A stretch of 64,000 bases of DNA from Algoriphagus chordae (GTDB lineage Bacteria; Bacteroidota; Bacteroidia; Cytophagales; Cyclobacteriaceae): assembly GCF_003254055.1 (NCBI RefSeq), contig NZ_QKZT01000003.1:211082-275081 (forward strand). Reading direction: 5' to 3'. This document shows, piece after piece, positions 1-8,569 of the stretch; position 1 is the first letter of the stretch, and every line of letters begins with the position of its first letter. The position numbers and the translations under genes were made by a program. A model generated the notes under the pieces. It worked only from the letters and a program-made list of their open reading frames with translations, had not been told where the DNA came from and did no database searches.

Positions 1-1
1 C

Positions 2-1279
2 TTTGTCTATGATGGCACTTCCAAGTCTTTGGCGATTACAGGCACACTTCCAGTGGGAACAGCTGTCGCTTATACCAACAATTCTAGAACGGATGTAGGG
101 ACTCAGGAAGTGACTGCAACGATCTCAGGAGCAAATTATACAATGCTAGAGTTGAAAGCCGATCTGACGATTACCCCAGCAACAGTCATGGGAGTCGCAT
201 TTACGGATGATAACTTTGTCTATGACGGCACTGCCAAGTCTTTGGCAATTACGGGTACACTTCCAGTAGGAACTGCTGTTGCTTATACCAACAATTCTAG
301 AACGGATGTAGGATTGCAAGAAGTGACCGCTACGATTAGTGGCTCAAATTATTTCACTTTGGTGTTGACAGCTAATTTGGAAGTTACACCCGCTATCATA
401 CCTGGACTTGGCTTTAGTAGTGGAAGCTTTGTCTACGATGGTACAGCCAAATCATTGATGATTTCTGGAACGCTACCTTCAGGTACTTCAGTAGCTTATA
501 CTAATAATTCCAGAACAGATGTGGGAACTCAAGAAGTAACCGCTACCATTTCTGGCTCTAATTACAATCAATTGGTTGTGAAAGCAGACTTAACCATTAC
601 TCCTGCAACAATTACAGGAATTACACTTGCTAATGGAAGCTTTGTGTATGATGGTACGGCAAAATCATTGATGATTTCTGGAACGCTGCCTTCAGGCACT
701 TCAGTAGCTTATACTAAAAATTCAAGAACAGATGTGGGAACTCAAGAAGTAACCGCCACCATTTCTGGCTCTAATTACAATCAATTGGTTGTGAAAGCAG
801 ACTTAACCATTACTCCTGCAACAATTACAGGAATTACACTTGCTAATGGAAGCTTTGTGTATGATGGTACGGCAAAATCATTGATGATTTCTGGAACGCT
901 GCCTTCAGGCACTTCAGTAGCTTATACTGATAATTCTAGAACAGAAGTTGGATCTCAAGAAGCGATAGCAACCATTTCTGGGTCTAATTATTCGACTTTG
1001 GTGTTGAAGGCAGATCTTACTGTACTTCCAGCAAACATTGCAGGACTGACATTTGAAGATGGAACTATTGAATATGATGGAACAGGCAAATCGCTTGAGA
1101 TTACAGGTACACTTCCAGCTGGTACTTCAGTCACATATGCCAATAACAGCAGAACAGAGGTAGGATCTCAGGTGGTGACTGCCACGATCAGCGGGTCAAA
1201 CTTCACTGAGGTTTCATTGACAGCAGATCTAAGTATTACTCCTGCAACTTTGTCCGTGGTGGCAGATGAAGGACAACGT
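2..1279 (+). repeat. Six tandem 213-bp coding repeats (YDG/MBG-type)
   Basis: The FVYDGT-encoding position returns at 2, 215, 428, 641, 854 and 1067, a constant period of exactly 213 bp (71 codons). The units starting at 428, 641 and 854 differ by only a few bases over long stretches, whereas the first and last units are more diverged. The array may continue upstream of the window. Confidence 0.92.
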
Positions 1280-2590
1280 AAAGAGTTTGGATCTATTGAA
1301 CCTGTTTTAACTTATGATGTGACAGGATTTAAAGGAGCTGATACCGATGCGATTTTGTCCGGGGCATTATCCAGAGAGCCTGGAGAAGATGTAGGAACTT
1401 ATTTGATCAACCAAGGAAGTTTAGGCGCTGGAAACAATTATACGATTGACTTCACTGGAGCTGAGTTTAGCATTGTAGAAGAACCAAATATAGACAGTGA
1501 TGGCGATGGCGTACCGGATGATGTTGAGCAGGAGCAGGGCACCGATCTACAGGATCCTTTGGATTACTTAGACACAGATGGAGATGATGTGCCAGACTAT
1601 GTGGAAGGCCAGCAGGGAACAGACCCAACAGATGCAGGAGATTATGTGGATACAGATGGAGACGATGTGCCAGATTATATAGAAGAGCAGCAGGGGACAG
1701 ATCCAAACAATGACACTGATTTTCTTGATGCTGATGGAGATGGAGTACCTGACTATGTACAAGACAGAGCCATTACAGAATTTGTAACACAAAGCTTAGA
1801 GGCAGTTTGGGGCACAGCAGCAGATGAACTGAAGGTTCCTGAAGATGTGATCGCCATCACCGCCAAAGGAGAATTCATCAACTTGGCTGTTACTTGGGAT
1901 CTGGGTGGTTATGATCCACTTAATTCAGGGATTAACAACCATGAGGGAGCTGTAGTATTTCCAGCAGGATTATTTAATCCAGCGGGATTACAATCTAATC
2001 TGGTGATCATTGTACTAGCCAAGCCTGCCCCAGAAGATGTGAGTCTGAGTGCCAATAGTTTCATTGGAATCCCAGATCAGTACTTCCAGGAGATCGGAGC
2101 CTTTACGGTAATCGACCCAACAGATGAGCTGCATACGCTAAGTCTGGCAGCAGGAATACAGGACAATGATTACTTCGAAGTGCTCGATGGAATCCTGTTC
2201 TGGAGTAGTGCTGAGCAGGCACCAGGAAGAACAGCGTTCACGATTAAGTTAACGGTGCTCGACAGAGCAGGCAATGTGCTGGAGAAGAGCTTCCAGATCA
2301 GCAGAACTAGAACGCTATTGGAGCAACTCGATGTGTCAAATACCTTCACACCAAATGGTGATGGGGCAAACGACACATGGGGAGTGCTAGCACTTCGCTA
2401 TTATACTGGCGTGAGGATCTCGGTGATGAATCTTGGTGGAGAAAGAGTCTTCTACACAGAGAATCCAGACTTGAAATGGGATGGCCAGTTCAACGGCAAA
2501 GCCATGCCAGTAGGATCTTACTTATATGTGATAGAAGTAGGGGAGACAGGGGAGGTCCGTAGAGGAATGCTGAACCTGCTTAGGCAATAG
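2..2590 (+). CDS. Large secreted repeat protein with type IX secretion type B C-terminal domain (5' truncated by window edge)
   Basis: The frame is open through the left edge, so the N-terminus and signal peptide lie outside the window. The visible 863 residues start with six repeats whose FVYDGT-type motif recurs every 71 residues (nucleotides 2, 215, 428, 641, 854, 1067). These match the YDG/MBG-type beta repeats of Bacteroidota surface proteins. An MBG-like domain follows (about nt 1250-1480), then four calcium-binding DxDGDxxPD loops of thrombospondin type 3 kind (nt 1493-1770), an Ig-like segment, and a C-terminal domain beginning SNTFTPNGDGANDTW, the hallmark of gliding-motility-associated (type B) sorting domains. 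By family knowledge it is exported by the type IX system and attached to or released from the cell surface, probably as an adhesin. The PorP/SprF gene 100 bp downstream is its usual partner. Repeats 3 to 5 are almost identical in DNA, showing recent duplication or gene conversion. Confidence 0.93.
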   Translation, partial: FVYDGTSKSLAITGTLPVGTAVAYTNNSRTDVGTQEVTATISGANYTMLELKADLTITPATVMGVAFTDDNFVYDGTAKSLAITGTLPVGTAVAYTNNSRTDVGLQEVTATISGSNYFTLVLTANLEVTPAIIPGLGFSSGSFVYDGTAKSLMISGTLPSGTSVAYTNNSRTDVGTQEVTATISGSNYNQLVVKADLTITPATITGITLANGSFVYDGTAKSLMISGTLPSGTSVAYTKNSRTDVGTQEVTATISGSNYNQLVVKADLTITPATITGITLANGSFVYDGTAKSLMISGTLPSGTSVAYTDNSRTEVGSQEAIATISGSNYSTLVLKADLTVLPANIAGLTFEDGTIEYDGTGKSLEITGTLPAGTSVTYANNSRTEVGSQVVTATISGSNFTEVSLTADLSITPATLSVVADEGQRKEFGSIEPVLTYDVTGFKGADTDAILSGALSREPGEDVGTYLINQGSLGAGNNYTIDFTGAEFSIVEEPNIDSDGDGVPDDVEQEQGTDLQDPLDYLDTDGDDVPDYVEGQQGTDPTDAGDYVDTDGDDVPDYIEEQQGTDPNNDTDFLDADGDGVPDYVQDRAITEFVTQSLEAVWGTAADELKVPEDVIAITAKGEFINLAVTWDLGGYDPLNSGINNHEGAVVFPAGLFNPAGLQSNLVIIVLAKPAPEDVSLSANSFIGIPDQYFQEIGAFTVIDPTDELHTLSLAAGIQDNDYFEVLDGILFWSSAEQAPGRTAFTIKLTVLDRAGNVLEKSFQISRTRTLLEQLDVSNTFTPNGDGANDTWGVLALRYYTGVRISVMNLGGERVFYTENPDLKWDGQFNGKAMPVGSYLYVIEVGETGEVRRGMLNLLRQ

Positions 2591-2693
2591 CAAAGGGATA
2601 GGCCATTGATGCAATCTAGTATCAATAGTCAATCTCACTACTAAATTTTAAACGAATCAAAATTTCATTTTTCAGTCTTTGAACTTCGACATC

Positions 2694-3653
2694 ATGAAAA
2701 GATTAACATACCTAGCCATTTTCCTTTTCACTGGACTTGCATTGACTCAGGTGCAGGCACAATCCCGGAAATACATATCAAGTTTCGACTTTTTCCAGAG
2801 CTATTACAATCCTGGGCTGACAGGCTATGAGGGCTCGACGGTGAGAGGATTTGTACGGAACCAGTGGTCTGGAGTGGATGGGGCACCGAAAACCTATTTC
2901 TTCAGTACTGAACTGGATTTTGGAGAGCTGGCAGGAGAGGAGGATCCGGCATTGATGGGGAAAAATGCGGTCTCGATCAACCTGCTTCATGATACCTACG
3001 GAGCATTTCGGGAGACCGAACTGACGCTAGCTTATGCGAGTAGAATCCGCCTGACCGAAAAGCTGAACCTACGACTGGGAGCAGGGGTCAATTACCAAAA
3101 TATCAGATTGGATGGCAATGAGCTGACCACCGAGGAACAAAACGATCCGACTTTGAGTCAGTACATCGGTCAGTTCTCAAATATGAATGTGCTAGACTTT
3201 AATCTAGGTATCGCTTTGACGCATGCCAACTATTACCTGTCCTATGGAATGCATAGAGTGAATGGTGGCAAGATCAGTTCTGGGGACAAATTTATGGATG
3301 GTTACCCAGCGAGTTCTATTTTTCAGGCAGGCTATCGCTCAGCGCTGAGTAATAACCTAGCCGTGATCGTCAATGGGATGTATAGCATCCAAAAGGATCA
3401 GGATGATAACATCGAGTTTAATATTAAAGCCTTGATGATGGATAGAATCTGGTTGGGTATAGGGCATCGCATAGACTATGCAACCAATGCTCAGATAGGC
3501 ATAGTGACCAACCGTCTTCGAATCGGATATTTGTATGAATTTCCAAATGCCCATAGTTACAACCTCCCAGGCAATACCCATGAGTTTACCGCGGTATTCA
3601 ATTTATTTCGGGACAATGTGCGCACAGATTCACAACAAGTAGTGATGTGGTAA
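2694..3653 (+). CDS. PorP/SprF family type IX secretion membrane protein
   Basis: A 319-residue outer membrane protein from the ATG at 2694; an in-frame TTG at 2679 exists, but MKRLTYLAIFLFTGLALTQ followed by VQAQ is a clean signal peptide from the later start. The body has the family's features: an early FDFFQSYYNPGLTGYEGS segment, alternating beta strands and repeated GLG/GYR turns. PorP/SprF proteins are 13-to-14-strand barrels that dock on type B cargo at the type IX translocon. Position directly after a type B CTD protein, same strand, with an 88-bp to 103-bp gap, is the classical cargo-plus-PorP pair, so it probably serves that protein specifically rather than being the core translocon copy. 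Confidence 0.93.
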   Translation: MKRLTYLAIFLFTGLALTQVQAQSRKYISSFDFFQSYYNPGLTGYEGSTVRGFVRNQWSGVDGAPKTYFFSTELDFGELAGEEDPALMGKNAVSINLLHDTYGAFRETELTLAYASRIRLTEKLNLRLGAGVNYQNIRLDGNELTTEEQNDPTLSQYIGQFSNMNVLDFNLGIALTHANYYLSYGMHRVNGGKISSGDKFMDGYPASSIFQAGYRSALSNNLAVIVNGMYSIQKDQDDNIEFNIKALMMDRIWLGIGHRIDYATNAQIGIVTNRLRIGYLYEFPNAHSYNLPGNTHEFTAVFNLFRDNVRTDSQQVVMW

Positions 3654-3717
3654 CTTGAGATTACTGACTTTTATTGTTTCAAGTTTTTAAGTAATGGCAT
3701 TATAAATACCCAGCTAA

Positions 3718-3725
3718 TAGGTTTG
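3718..3725 (+). promoter_or_regulatory. Candidate Bacteroidota -7 element (TAGGTTTG)
   Basis: TAGGTTTG is an exact match to the Bacteroidota -7 consensus TAnnTTTG and lies 36 bp before the start of the membrane protein/tyrosinase pair. No convincing TTG -33 box sits about 20 bp upstream, so this is a suggestion only. Confidence 0.4.
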
Positions 3726-3761
3726 TCGGGGTGAGTTTTCCAAACTTTTTATTAGAAAACA

Positions 3762-4247
3762 ATGAATGCGAATTCTGAAAATAAATGTCCTAGTTGTACG
3801 AAAGCTGGGACAAAGACTAGGTCTTCCGGAGCTGGTAGGAGCAAAGCAAAATCTCTTTATTCTATATGTCTAACAGTGTTAATCGCGCTCTTTCCAAAAT
3901 GCCCTTTTTGCTGGGCTACATATATGAGTGTTTTTGGAAGCCTTGGCTTGAGCAGAATGCCCTATCAAAGTTGGATGTTACCTGTTTTTATGGCTTTGCT
4001 CGCTTTTCATTTATTCCTGTTATTCAGGAATTATAAATCTAAGGGACCATTGCCTATTTTACTTACCCTGGTCGGAGTTCTTATGTTGATTTCTTCCAAA
4101 TTACTTTGGCCTGAGCTTAGCTCAGTTCTTATTATTTCAGTCTTGTTAATTACAGTTGGATCAGTTTGGAATAGCATTTCCATTCCAATTGAAAATAAAT
4201 TCTTCAATCATTTTAATAGAAATCATGAACAAATCGCTAAGAATTAG
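3762..4247 (+). CDS. Small four-helix membrane protein with CxxC motifs, upstream of tyrosinase
   Basis: 161 residues. The N-terminus is soluble and carries a CPSC motif (Cys9, Cys12). About four hydrophobic segments follow (roughly 32-55, 72-88, 94-112, 116-135). A second cysteine pair, KCPFC (Cys47, Cys50), sits at the end of the first membrane segment. The general look recalls MerC-like or thiol-bearing metal transporters, but I do not recognise the family firmly. Its 3' end overlaps the next gene's likely start by 23 bp, so the two are almost certainly cotranscribed and translationally coupled. Since the next gene encodes a dicopper enzyme, copper handling or disulfide/thiol chemistry for tyrosinase is a reasonable guess; no direct evidence exists in the sequence. 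Confidence 0.8.
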   Translation: MNANSENKCPSCTKAGTKTRSSGAGRSKAKSLYSICLTVLIALFPKCPFCWATYMSVFGSLGLSRMPYQSWMLPVFMALLAFHLFLLFRNYKSKGPLPILLTLVGVLMLISSKLLWPELSSVLIISVLLITVGSVWNSISIPIENKFFNHFNRNHEQIAKN

Positions 4248-5799
4248 ACGCTCAGTAAGAGAGCTTGAAAAAGAGTATGAAGTTGGTAACACGAATGCTT
4301 TGGAGAAAGTATTGATTGCATGGCAAGGTATCAAGGCCCTGCCACCTACTAATCCACATTCGTTTTTTATGTTGGGAGGTTTTCATGGAGAGCCATTTCG
4401 AGGAGCCGGCTGGGGGAATAATACCTATTGGGGAGGATATTGTAATCATGGGAATGTATTATTTCCTACCTGGCACCGAGCTTATTTAGTAAAATTAGAA
4501 GAGGCATTGCAAAGTATACCTGGCTGTGAAGATGTGATGCAGCCGTATTGGGACGAGACTTGTGACGAGTCTCTGAAAAATGGAATTCCTTGGTCATTGA
4601 CGAAGGACCAGATTTTCTTTGATGGTAAACTTCAAGATAATCCTCTGAAATCATTCAAATTCCCACAGGCAATCGTTGATAATATCAATGGAGATAATCC
4701 AAATTATGGTAAGCCAGCAGGGTATGAAACGGTTCGTTATCCACTCTCGGGACTAGTAGGGACAGCGGATGATCGAGCAAAGTCAGCCCAACATAATTCT
4801 AGATTCTCCAATTTTGAAGAGAGGGTGAGGATCCTAAATGATAATGTGACGGACTGGTTGACTAGCAGTATCATGGTGAATGGAAAGGTTATTCCTACCA
4901 ATACATCCAAGAAATTCAAAGACTGTTTGGATTCTCCAAATTTCACTGTTTTTTCAAATACAACATCGGCACAGGAATATAATTCTATTTTGCCAGAAAA
5001 TGGTAAGGTAATTACGCCACTTGAATCTCCGCATAATGATATCCATTTAGCAGTCGGCGGGTGTGAAGTGCCTGGCTATAATCGCTCGCCAATCCCAAAT
5101 GCCAATGGTGATATGGGAGAAAATGATACGGCTGGGCTGGATCCAATATTCTTTTTCCATCATTGCAATGTAGATCGGATATTCTGGCTTTGGCAGCAAA
5201 GACATAATTCCACAGATCACTTAGATATCATCGCGGGATATCCAGGTACCAATTCTGTTGACTCTCAAGGTCCTACTCCTGGCACGGCTCCCAATTCTTG
5301 GCTGGATCTTGACTCTCCATTAGACCCATTCAAAATTTCGGATGTAAGCGGGACCAATAGACCCTACAATTCCAAAGATTTGATCAATATAGAATCTCAA
5401 CTGGGTTATACTTATTCAGCTGGATCATTAGCTGAGGTATTGACTTCAAAAGCATTACTGGTAACAGAGAATTCTCCAGTGGTGCGTATTTCTAGAATCA
5501 ATAAGGCTCCTGTAAGAGGTTCCTTTACGGTTTCGGCATTTGCCAATTTGAATGGGAAAAAAGTACACCTTGGTACGGAGGCAGTCTTAAGCAGGTGGTC
5601 AGTGATGGGCTGTGCCAATTGTCAAACCCACTTAGAAGTGAAAGCCTTTTTCCCAACACATGGACTATTGAAAAGTAACGAGGTCGATCAGAATGATATC
5701 CATGTGGAAATCCATGGAAGGGAAGGAGCTATGGTTTCTCCGATGTTGATGAAAACTGAGGGAGGTAATAAAATGAAATTCCATTTAGAAATCAGATAA
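4225..5799 (+). CDS. Tyrosinase / polyphenol oxidase family dicopper enzyme
   Basis: 524 residues from the ATG at 4225 (an in-frame start at 4156 would overlap the upstream gene by 92 bp and adds no conserved sequence). CuA ligands are visible as His54 (GGFHGEP), His75 (YCNHGN) and His84 (PTWHRAYL). Cys73 lies two residues before the second histidine, the position that forms the Cys-His thioether in plant, fungal and haemocyanin-type enzymes. CuB has His270 and His274 (SPHNDIHLAVGG) and the FFFHHCNVDRIFWLWQ motif at 310-325. A C-terminal beta-sandwich-like region of about 150 residues follows, which in many tyrosinases acts as a pro-domain covering the active site. No signal peptide is visible, suggesting a cytoplasmic enzyme. 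Expected chemistry is phenol hydroxylation and catechol oxidation; melanin formation is possible but unproven. Confidence 0.93.
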   Translation: MNKSLRIRRSVRELEKEYEVGNTNALEKVLIAWQGIKALPPTNPHSFFMLGGFHGEPFRGAGWGNNTYWGGYCNHGNVLFPTWHRAYLVKLEEALQSIPGCEDVMQPYWDETCDESLKNGIPWSLTKDQIFFDGKLQDNPLKSFKFPQAIVDNINGDNPNYGKPAGYETVRYPLSGLVGTADDRAKSAQHNSRFSNFEERVRILNDNVTDWLTSSIMVNGKVIPTNTSKKFKDCLDSPNFTVFSNTTSAQEYNSILPENGKVITPLESPHNDIHLAVGGCEVPGYNRSPIPNANGDMGENDTAGLDPIFFFHHCNVDRIFWLWQQRHNSTDHLDIIAGYPGTNSVDSQGPTPGTAPNSWLDLDSPLDPFKISDVSGTNRPYNSKDLINIESQLGYTYSAGSLAEVLTSKALLVTENSPVVRISRINKAPVRGSFTVSAFANLNGKKVHLGTEAVLSRWSVMGCANCQTHLEVKAFFPTHGLLKSNEVDQNDIHVEIHGREGAMVSPMLMKTEGGNKMKFHLEIR

Positions 5800-5824
5800 T
5801 AAATCAGGGCCTGGATTTTGGACT

Positions 5825-5857
5825 TGCCCCCAATAAGTGCATAGCTTTTTGGGGGCA
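5825..5857. terminator. Hairpin between convergent genes
   Basis: Perfect 9-bp arms, TGCCCCCAA (5825-5833) and TTGGGGGCA (5849-5857), with a 15-nt loop, lie between the stops of the tyrosinase (+) and the next gene (-). It is suited to act as a two-way terminator, although neither side has a long T run. Confidence 0.5.
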
Positions 5858-5880
5858 GATCTCCTCTTGGGGTTTTCCTA

Positions 5881-6474
5881 TTAATCCTTCGGCGGAGTAA
5901 TCATAATATGTGCACGATGGGTACCTGGATCCATAATCCATGGCATTCCTGGAGCGCTGGGTTTTAGGGGGAGCCCTGTTACCTCTGATGTAGCCCAAGG
6001 CAAATAAACTACATACCTCAAATAAGTATCAGATACTTTTCCTGTAGTGATATCGAAATTTTCTGCGTCGGCAGATAGAGCGAATAGGGTAGCACCATCT
6101 TTTGGCATTTTTAGCTTACCACTTTTAGCTTCAGCTTCTCTAGTATCAAAAATTTCTTGAAAAGATTTCCCTTCTTTTTTTAGTTCGCGGCCTCTTTCCA
6201 TAAATGGCTCTAAGTCGGACTGATAGCAAGAAACGCTAAATCCTTTGCCATTTGGATCATCTGCAAGGCATATCATTTCATTACTACCTTTTCTCAATTC
6301 GATTAGTTCTCCACTTTCGCTATATCCCAAAACTGTTGCATCCTTTTGTTTCTCTTCAGGAGCGGCCAATACCGCTGTTTTTATTTGAACTTCCTTGGAA
6401 GGAATCACTGCATCTTGCGAGAAAGCTGGAGAAATAGCCAAGCAAATTATACTAGCACTAAGAAATATTTTCAT
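5881..6474 (-). CDS. Secreted protein of unknown function
   Basis: 197 residues starting with a clear signal peptide (MKIFLSASIICLAISPAFSQ). The mature part contains a GYSESGELIELRKGSNEMIC segment and a second cysteine in VSCYQSD, so a disulfide is possible. Near the C-terminus it reads GMPWIMDPGTHRAHIMITPP, which looks like a conserved core. I do not recognise the family. It probably acts in the periplasm. It lies convergent to tyrosinase and 69 bp downstream of another exported unknown on the same strand. Confidence 0.75.
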   Translation of the reverse strand: MKIFLSASIICLAISPAFSQDAVIPSKEVQIKTAVLAAPEEKQKDATVLGYSESGELIELRKGSNEMICLADDPNGKGFSVSCYQSDLEPFMERGRELKKEGKSFQEIFDTREAEAKSGKLKMPKDGATLFALSADAENFDITTGKVSDTYLRYVVYLPWATSEVTGLPLKPSAPGMPWIMDPGTHRAHIMITPPKD

Positions 6475-6543
6475 GGTGTTGGAGTTAAGTAATGAAGTAA
6501 TTTAAGCTTTATCAGGTAGTTTGACAACTTGAATTTCAGTCGC

Positions 6544-7218
6544 TTAGAATTCTGTAACTTTATCTACCACAAATTGACGCATAGCTTCACCTTCTTTTAG
6601 CGAATATTGAAGTTGACGCATTTTATCAGTTTTCACCCAAGTATCACCATTCTGCTCATAGATAGGGAAGCGTCTCATCAATTTGGTTTCGACGATAGCC
6701 ATATCTCCACCTCCGTGGTATCCTTTCTTTTGCTCAGCATCCAAAGGAGGAATAGATACTCGGCTCATTGATTTTTTGTCATTTACAGAGAATCCGATCG
6801 CAAATTCTTCAGGGTTTTCATCGTAGCTATTGAAAAACAAAATGAATTCTGGTGATCCATCGGAGTTCATGTCTTCTGCTTCTGCTCTAATAAATCCACC
6901 TGCAATCTCTATGGTTTGAGGATCATTGCTTACCTCAAGGCCTTCTGTTGTGAGAACTAGTGAATTTGTTGGTTGATTATTGGTAGCCGTAATAGAGAGG
7001 CTAATACCTTGCAAATCGAGCTCTTGGCCAGCGCTAAAATTTTGATTAGAGATTTTGGCAGGAGCGTCTACAGGAGCTGTGGAAGATGCCTCTGTGGCAG
7101 CGGTAGGTTCTTGGGGGTTTTGTGTCGTTTGATCCTCTGAATCTGAATTTTTGGAAGGTGAACAAGCCGTAGCGAGTAAACCTGCAGCGATCACTGCTGA
7201 GTAAAAATGATTTTTCAT
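6544..7218 (-). CDS. Putative lipoprotein of unknown function
   Basis: 224 residues with a lipoprotein signal (MKNHFYSAVIAAGLLATACS; lipobox LATAC, Cys19) and then a Ser/Thr/Gln/Pro/Ala-rich linker to about residue 55, typical of surface or periplasmic lipoproteins. The rest seems a compact domain with a DMNSDGSPEFILFF motif, an FG-GAP/calcium-loop-like D-x-N-x-D-G-x-x-E stretch that often reports quantities in repeats of this type. A function cannot be assigned. It sits in a run of minus-strand exported genes (5.9-8.5 kb), but gaps of 70-140 bp leave the operon uncertain. Confidence 0.75.
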   Translation of the reverse strand: MKNHFYSAVIAAGLLATACSPSKNSDSEDQTTQNPQEPTAATEASSTAPVDAPAKISNQNFSAGQELDLQGISLSITATNNQPTNSLVLTTEGLEVSNDPQTIEIAGGFIRAEAEDMNSDGSPEFILFFNSYDENPEEFAIGFSVNDKKSMSRVSIPPLDAEQKKGYHGGGDMAIVETKLMRRFPIYEQNGDTWVKTDKMRQLQYSLKEGEAMRQFVVDKVTEF

Positions 7219-7354
7219 GGTTATTAGAATGTTTTAATAAGCGTAGCTGATAGTCTAATGGGTAGAAATACTGCTTATAAATTGGGGGTTATCCCAGCAA
7301 AATCAAGTCTTAAGAAGCTCTGTTTCATTTCAATATAACGAGTATTCCTGTTTT

Positions 7355-8473
7355 CTAGAAATTTAGAGACCAAACACCGCCTTTTACAGCTGGAGTAACA
7401 GGAAGTACTTGACTGTTTAGCATAGCTTGAACTTTCCCAGTTGGCTTAAGATCCCATAGTTCTCCATGGAGAAAAACTTCCAAACCTACTGTCGCTATTT
7501 TGTTTGCCGGGGCGGTAGTTTGACTTTTAGCTTGATTTGAGTCATAGCTTGTCAGTCTGCCTATGTCCTGAGAATCTTGTTGCTCTGTGTTATTCACTAG
7601 GCTGGCCCCATCTTGAGTAGTAGTCATAGCATGTTCTCCAGTACAAAATGTGCTGATGAAATCACTTGCTTGCTCATAATTTTCATTACTGGCATGTGGC
7701 TTCTTATGCCATTCATTACTGCAGATTGAGACGGAAGTTTTCCCAAATGGCAATTCGAAAACTTGTGTGATTTGTGAGTCCTTAGCCAGCTCAGAGTTAG
7801 GAAATGGTCTTAAAATAGGGTCTCCAAGTACTTTTCCCTCAGGGCCAAATAGGAATGAAGCATTGTAAAGTGGGCCGTCGAGTTCCAAATAGATGTTACC
7901 ATCCACCACACGAGGAGATGGTAAAACAATAGATCCTGCGATAATATAGGTTTTTGATTCAGCTGAAAGCTCCGAAAAAGTTTTGTAATAAGCTGCCAGC
8001 ATGGTTTTGGCTTTCATCCGAAAAATAGCTGAGGATTCTTTATTGGCTTCATTGCCAGTCTTGAGGTATCCAAGGAAGAAATCAAATGCATTACTCATCG
8101 CCAGAGTTTTCATCATTTCTTTTAAGGATTTTTTTGCTGCAAGCCTATGTTTTTCACCGATTAATACTAGCCATGTGCCAATATTCTCTGGATAAATAAT
8201 TAGTGTATTATTACCAATAAAAGCTTTGGCATTTGCAGCTACTAAATATTGTCGAATTTTCTCTTTATAAATGATCTGGTCAAAGTAGTCGGTCGCTACC
8301 ATGTAGGGTTGAATTCCTAGGATATTTCGCTTCAAGGAATCAGAAGGATTGATTTCTTCAACCACAGATAGGTAGCTTTCGCCCTCTTCCAAAGGAGTGT
8401 TTCTCCCTGAAAAGGACCATATCAGCCATACAAATACAGTAAAGATAAATAAGGTAATAAGCTTCCTGATCAT
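7355..8473 (-). CDS. Membrane-anchored nitrilase-superfamily-like protein, catalytic lysine not visible
   Basis: 372 residues. An N-terminal hydrophobic segment (about 5-22) anchors it, followed by a domain with carbon-nitrogen hydrolase signatures: LIIYPENIGTWL (Glu96, the usual general base), the YNASFLFGPEGKVLGD strand (203-218) and SVSICSNEWHKKP (Cys251, the usual nucleophile). In the family a lysine normally follows the PEGK strand in a YRKxHLxPFxE context; here that stretch reads DPILRPFPNSEL with no lysine. The 260-330 region is Ser/Thr/Gln-rich and looks disordered. Either the enzyme uses another lysine, or it is a catalytically altered relative. Apolipoprotein N-acyltransferase is excluded by size and lack of multiple membrane helices. 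Substrate unknown. Confidence 0.72.
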   Translation of the reverse strand: MIRKLITLFIFTVFVWLIWSFSGRNTPLEEGESYLSVVEEINPSDSLKRNILGIQPYMVATDYFDQIIYKEKIRQYLVAANAKAFIGNNTLIIYPENIGTWLVLIGEKHRLAAKKSLKEMMKTLAMSNAFDFFLGYLKTGNEANKESSAIFRMKAKTMLAAYYKTFSELSAESKTYIIAGSIVLPSPRVVDGNIYLELDGPLYNASFLFGPEGKVLGDPILRPFPNSELAKDSQITQVFELPFGKTSVSICSNEWHKKPHASNENYEQASDFISTFCTGEHAMTTTQDGASLVNNTEQQDSQDIGRLTSYDSNQAKSQTTAPANKIATVGLEVFLHGELWDLKPTGKVQAMLNSQVLPVTPAVKGGVWSLNF

Positions 8474-8569
8474 AAGCCGAATGTAAGAATAGCATTGCTG
8501 AAAATTACTTTTTCGTCAAGATTAGCTGTTATTTTCCGCTAATTGATGCTTCGAATAATTTTAATTCCT

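Noticed and set aside
1467..1792. Minus-strand open frames under the DxDGD repeats
   Set aside because: His/Leu/Ile-rich translations that come from reading the repeated Asp/Gly codons backwards.
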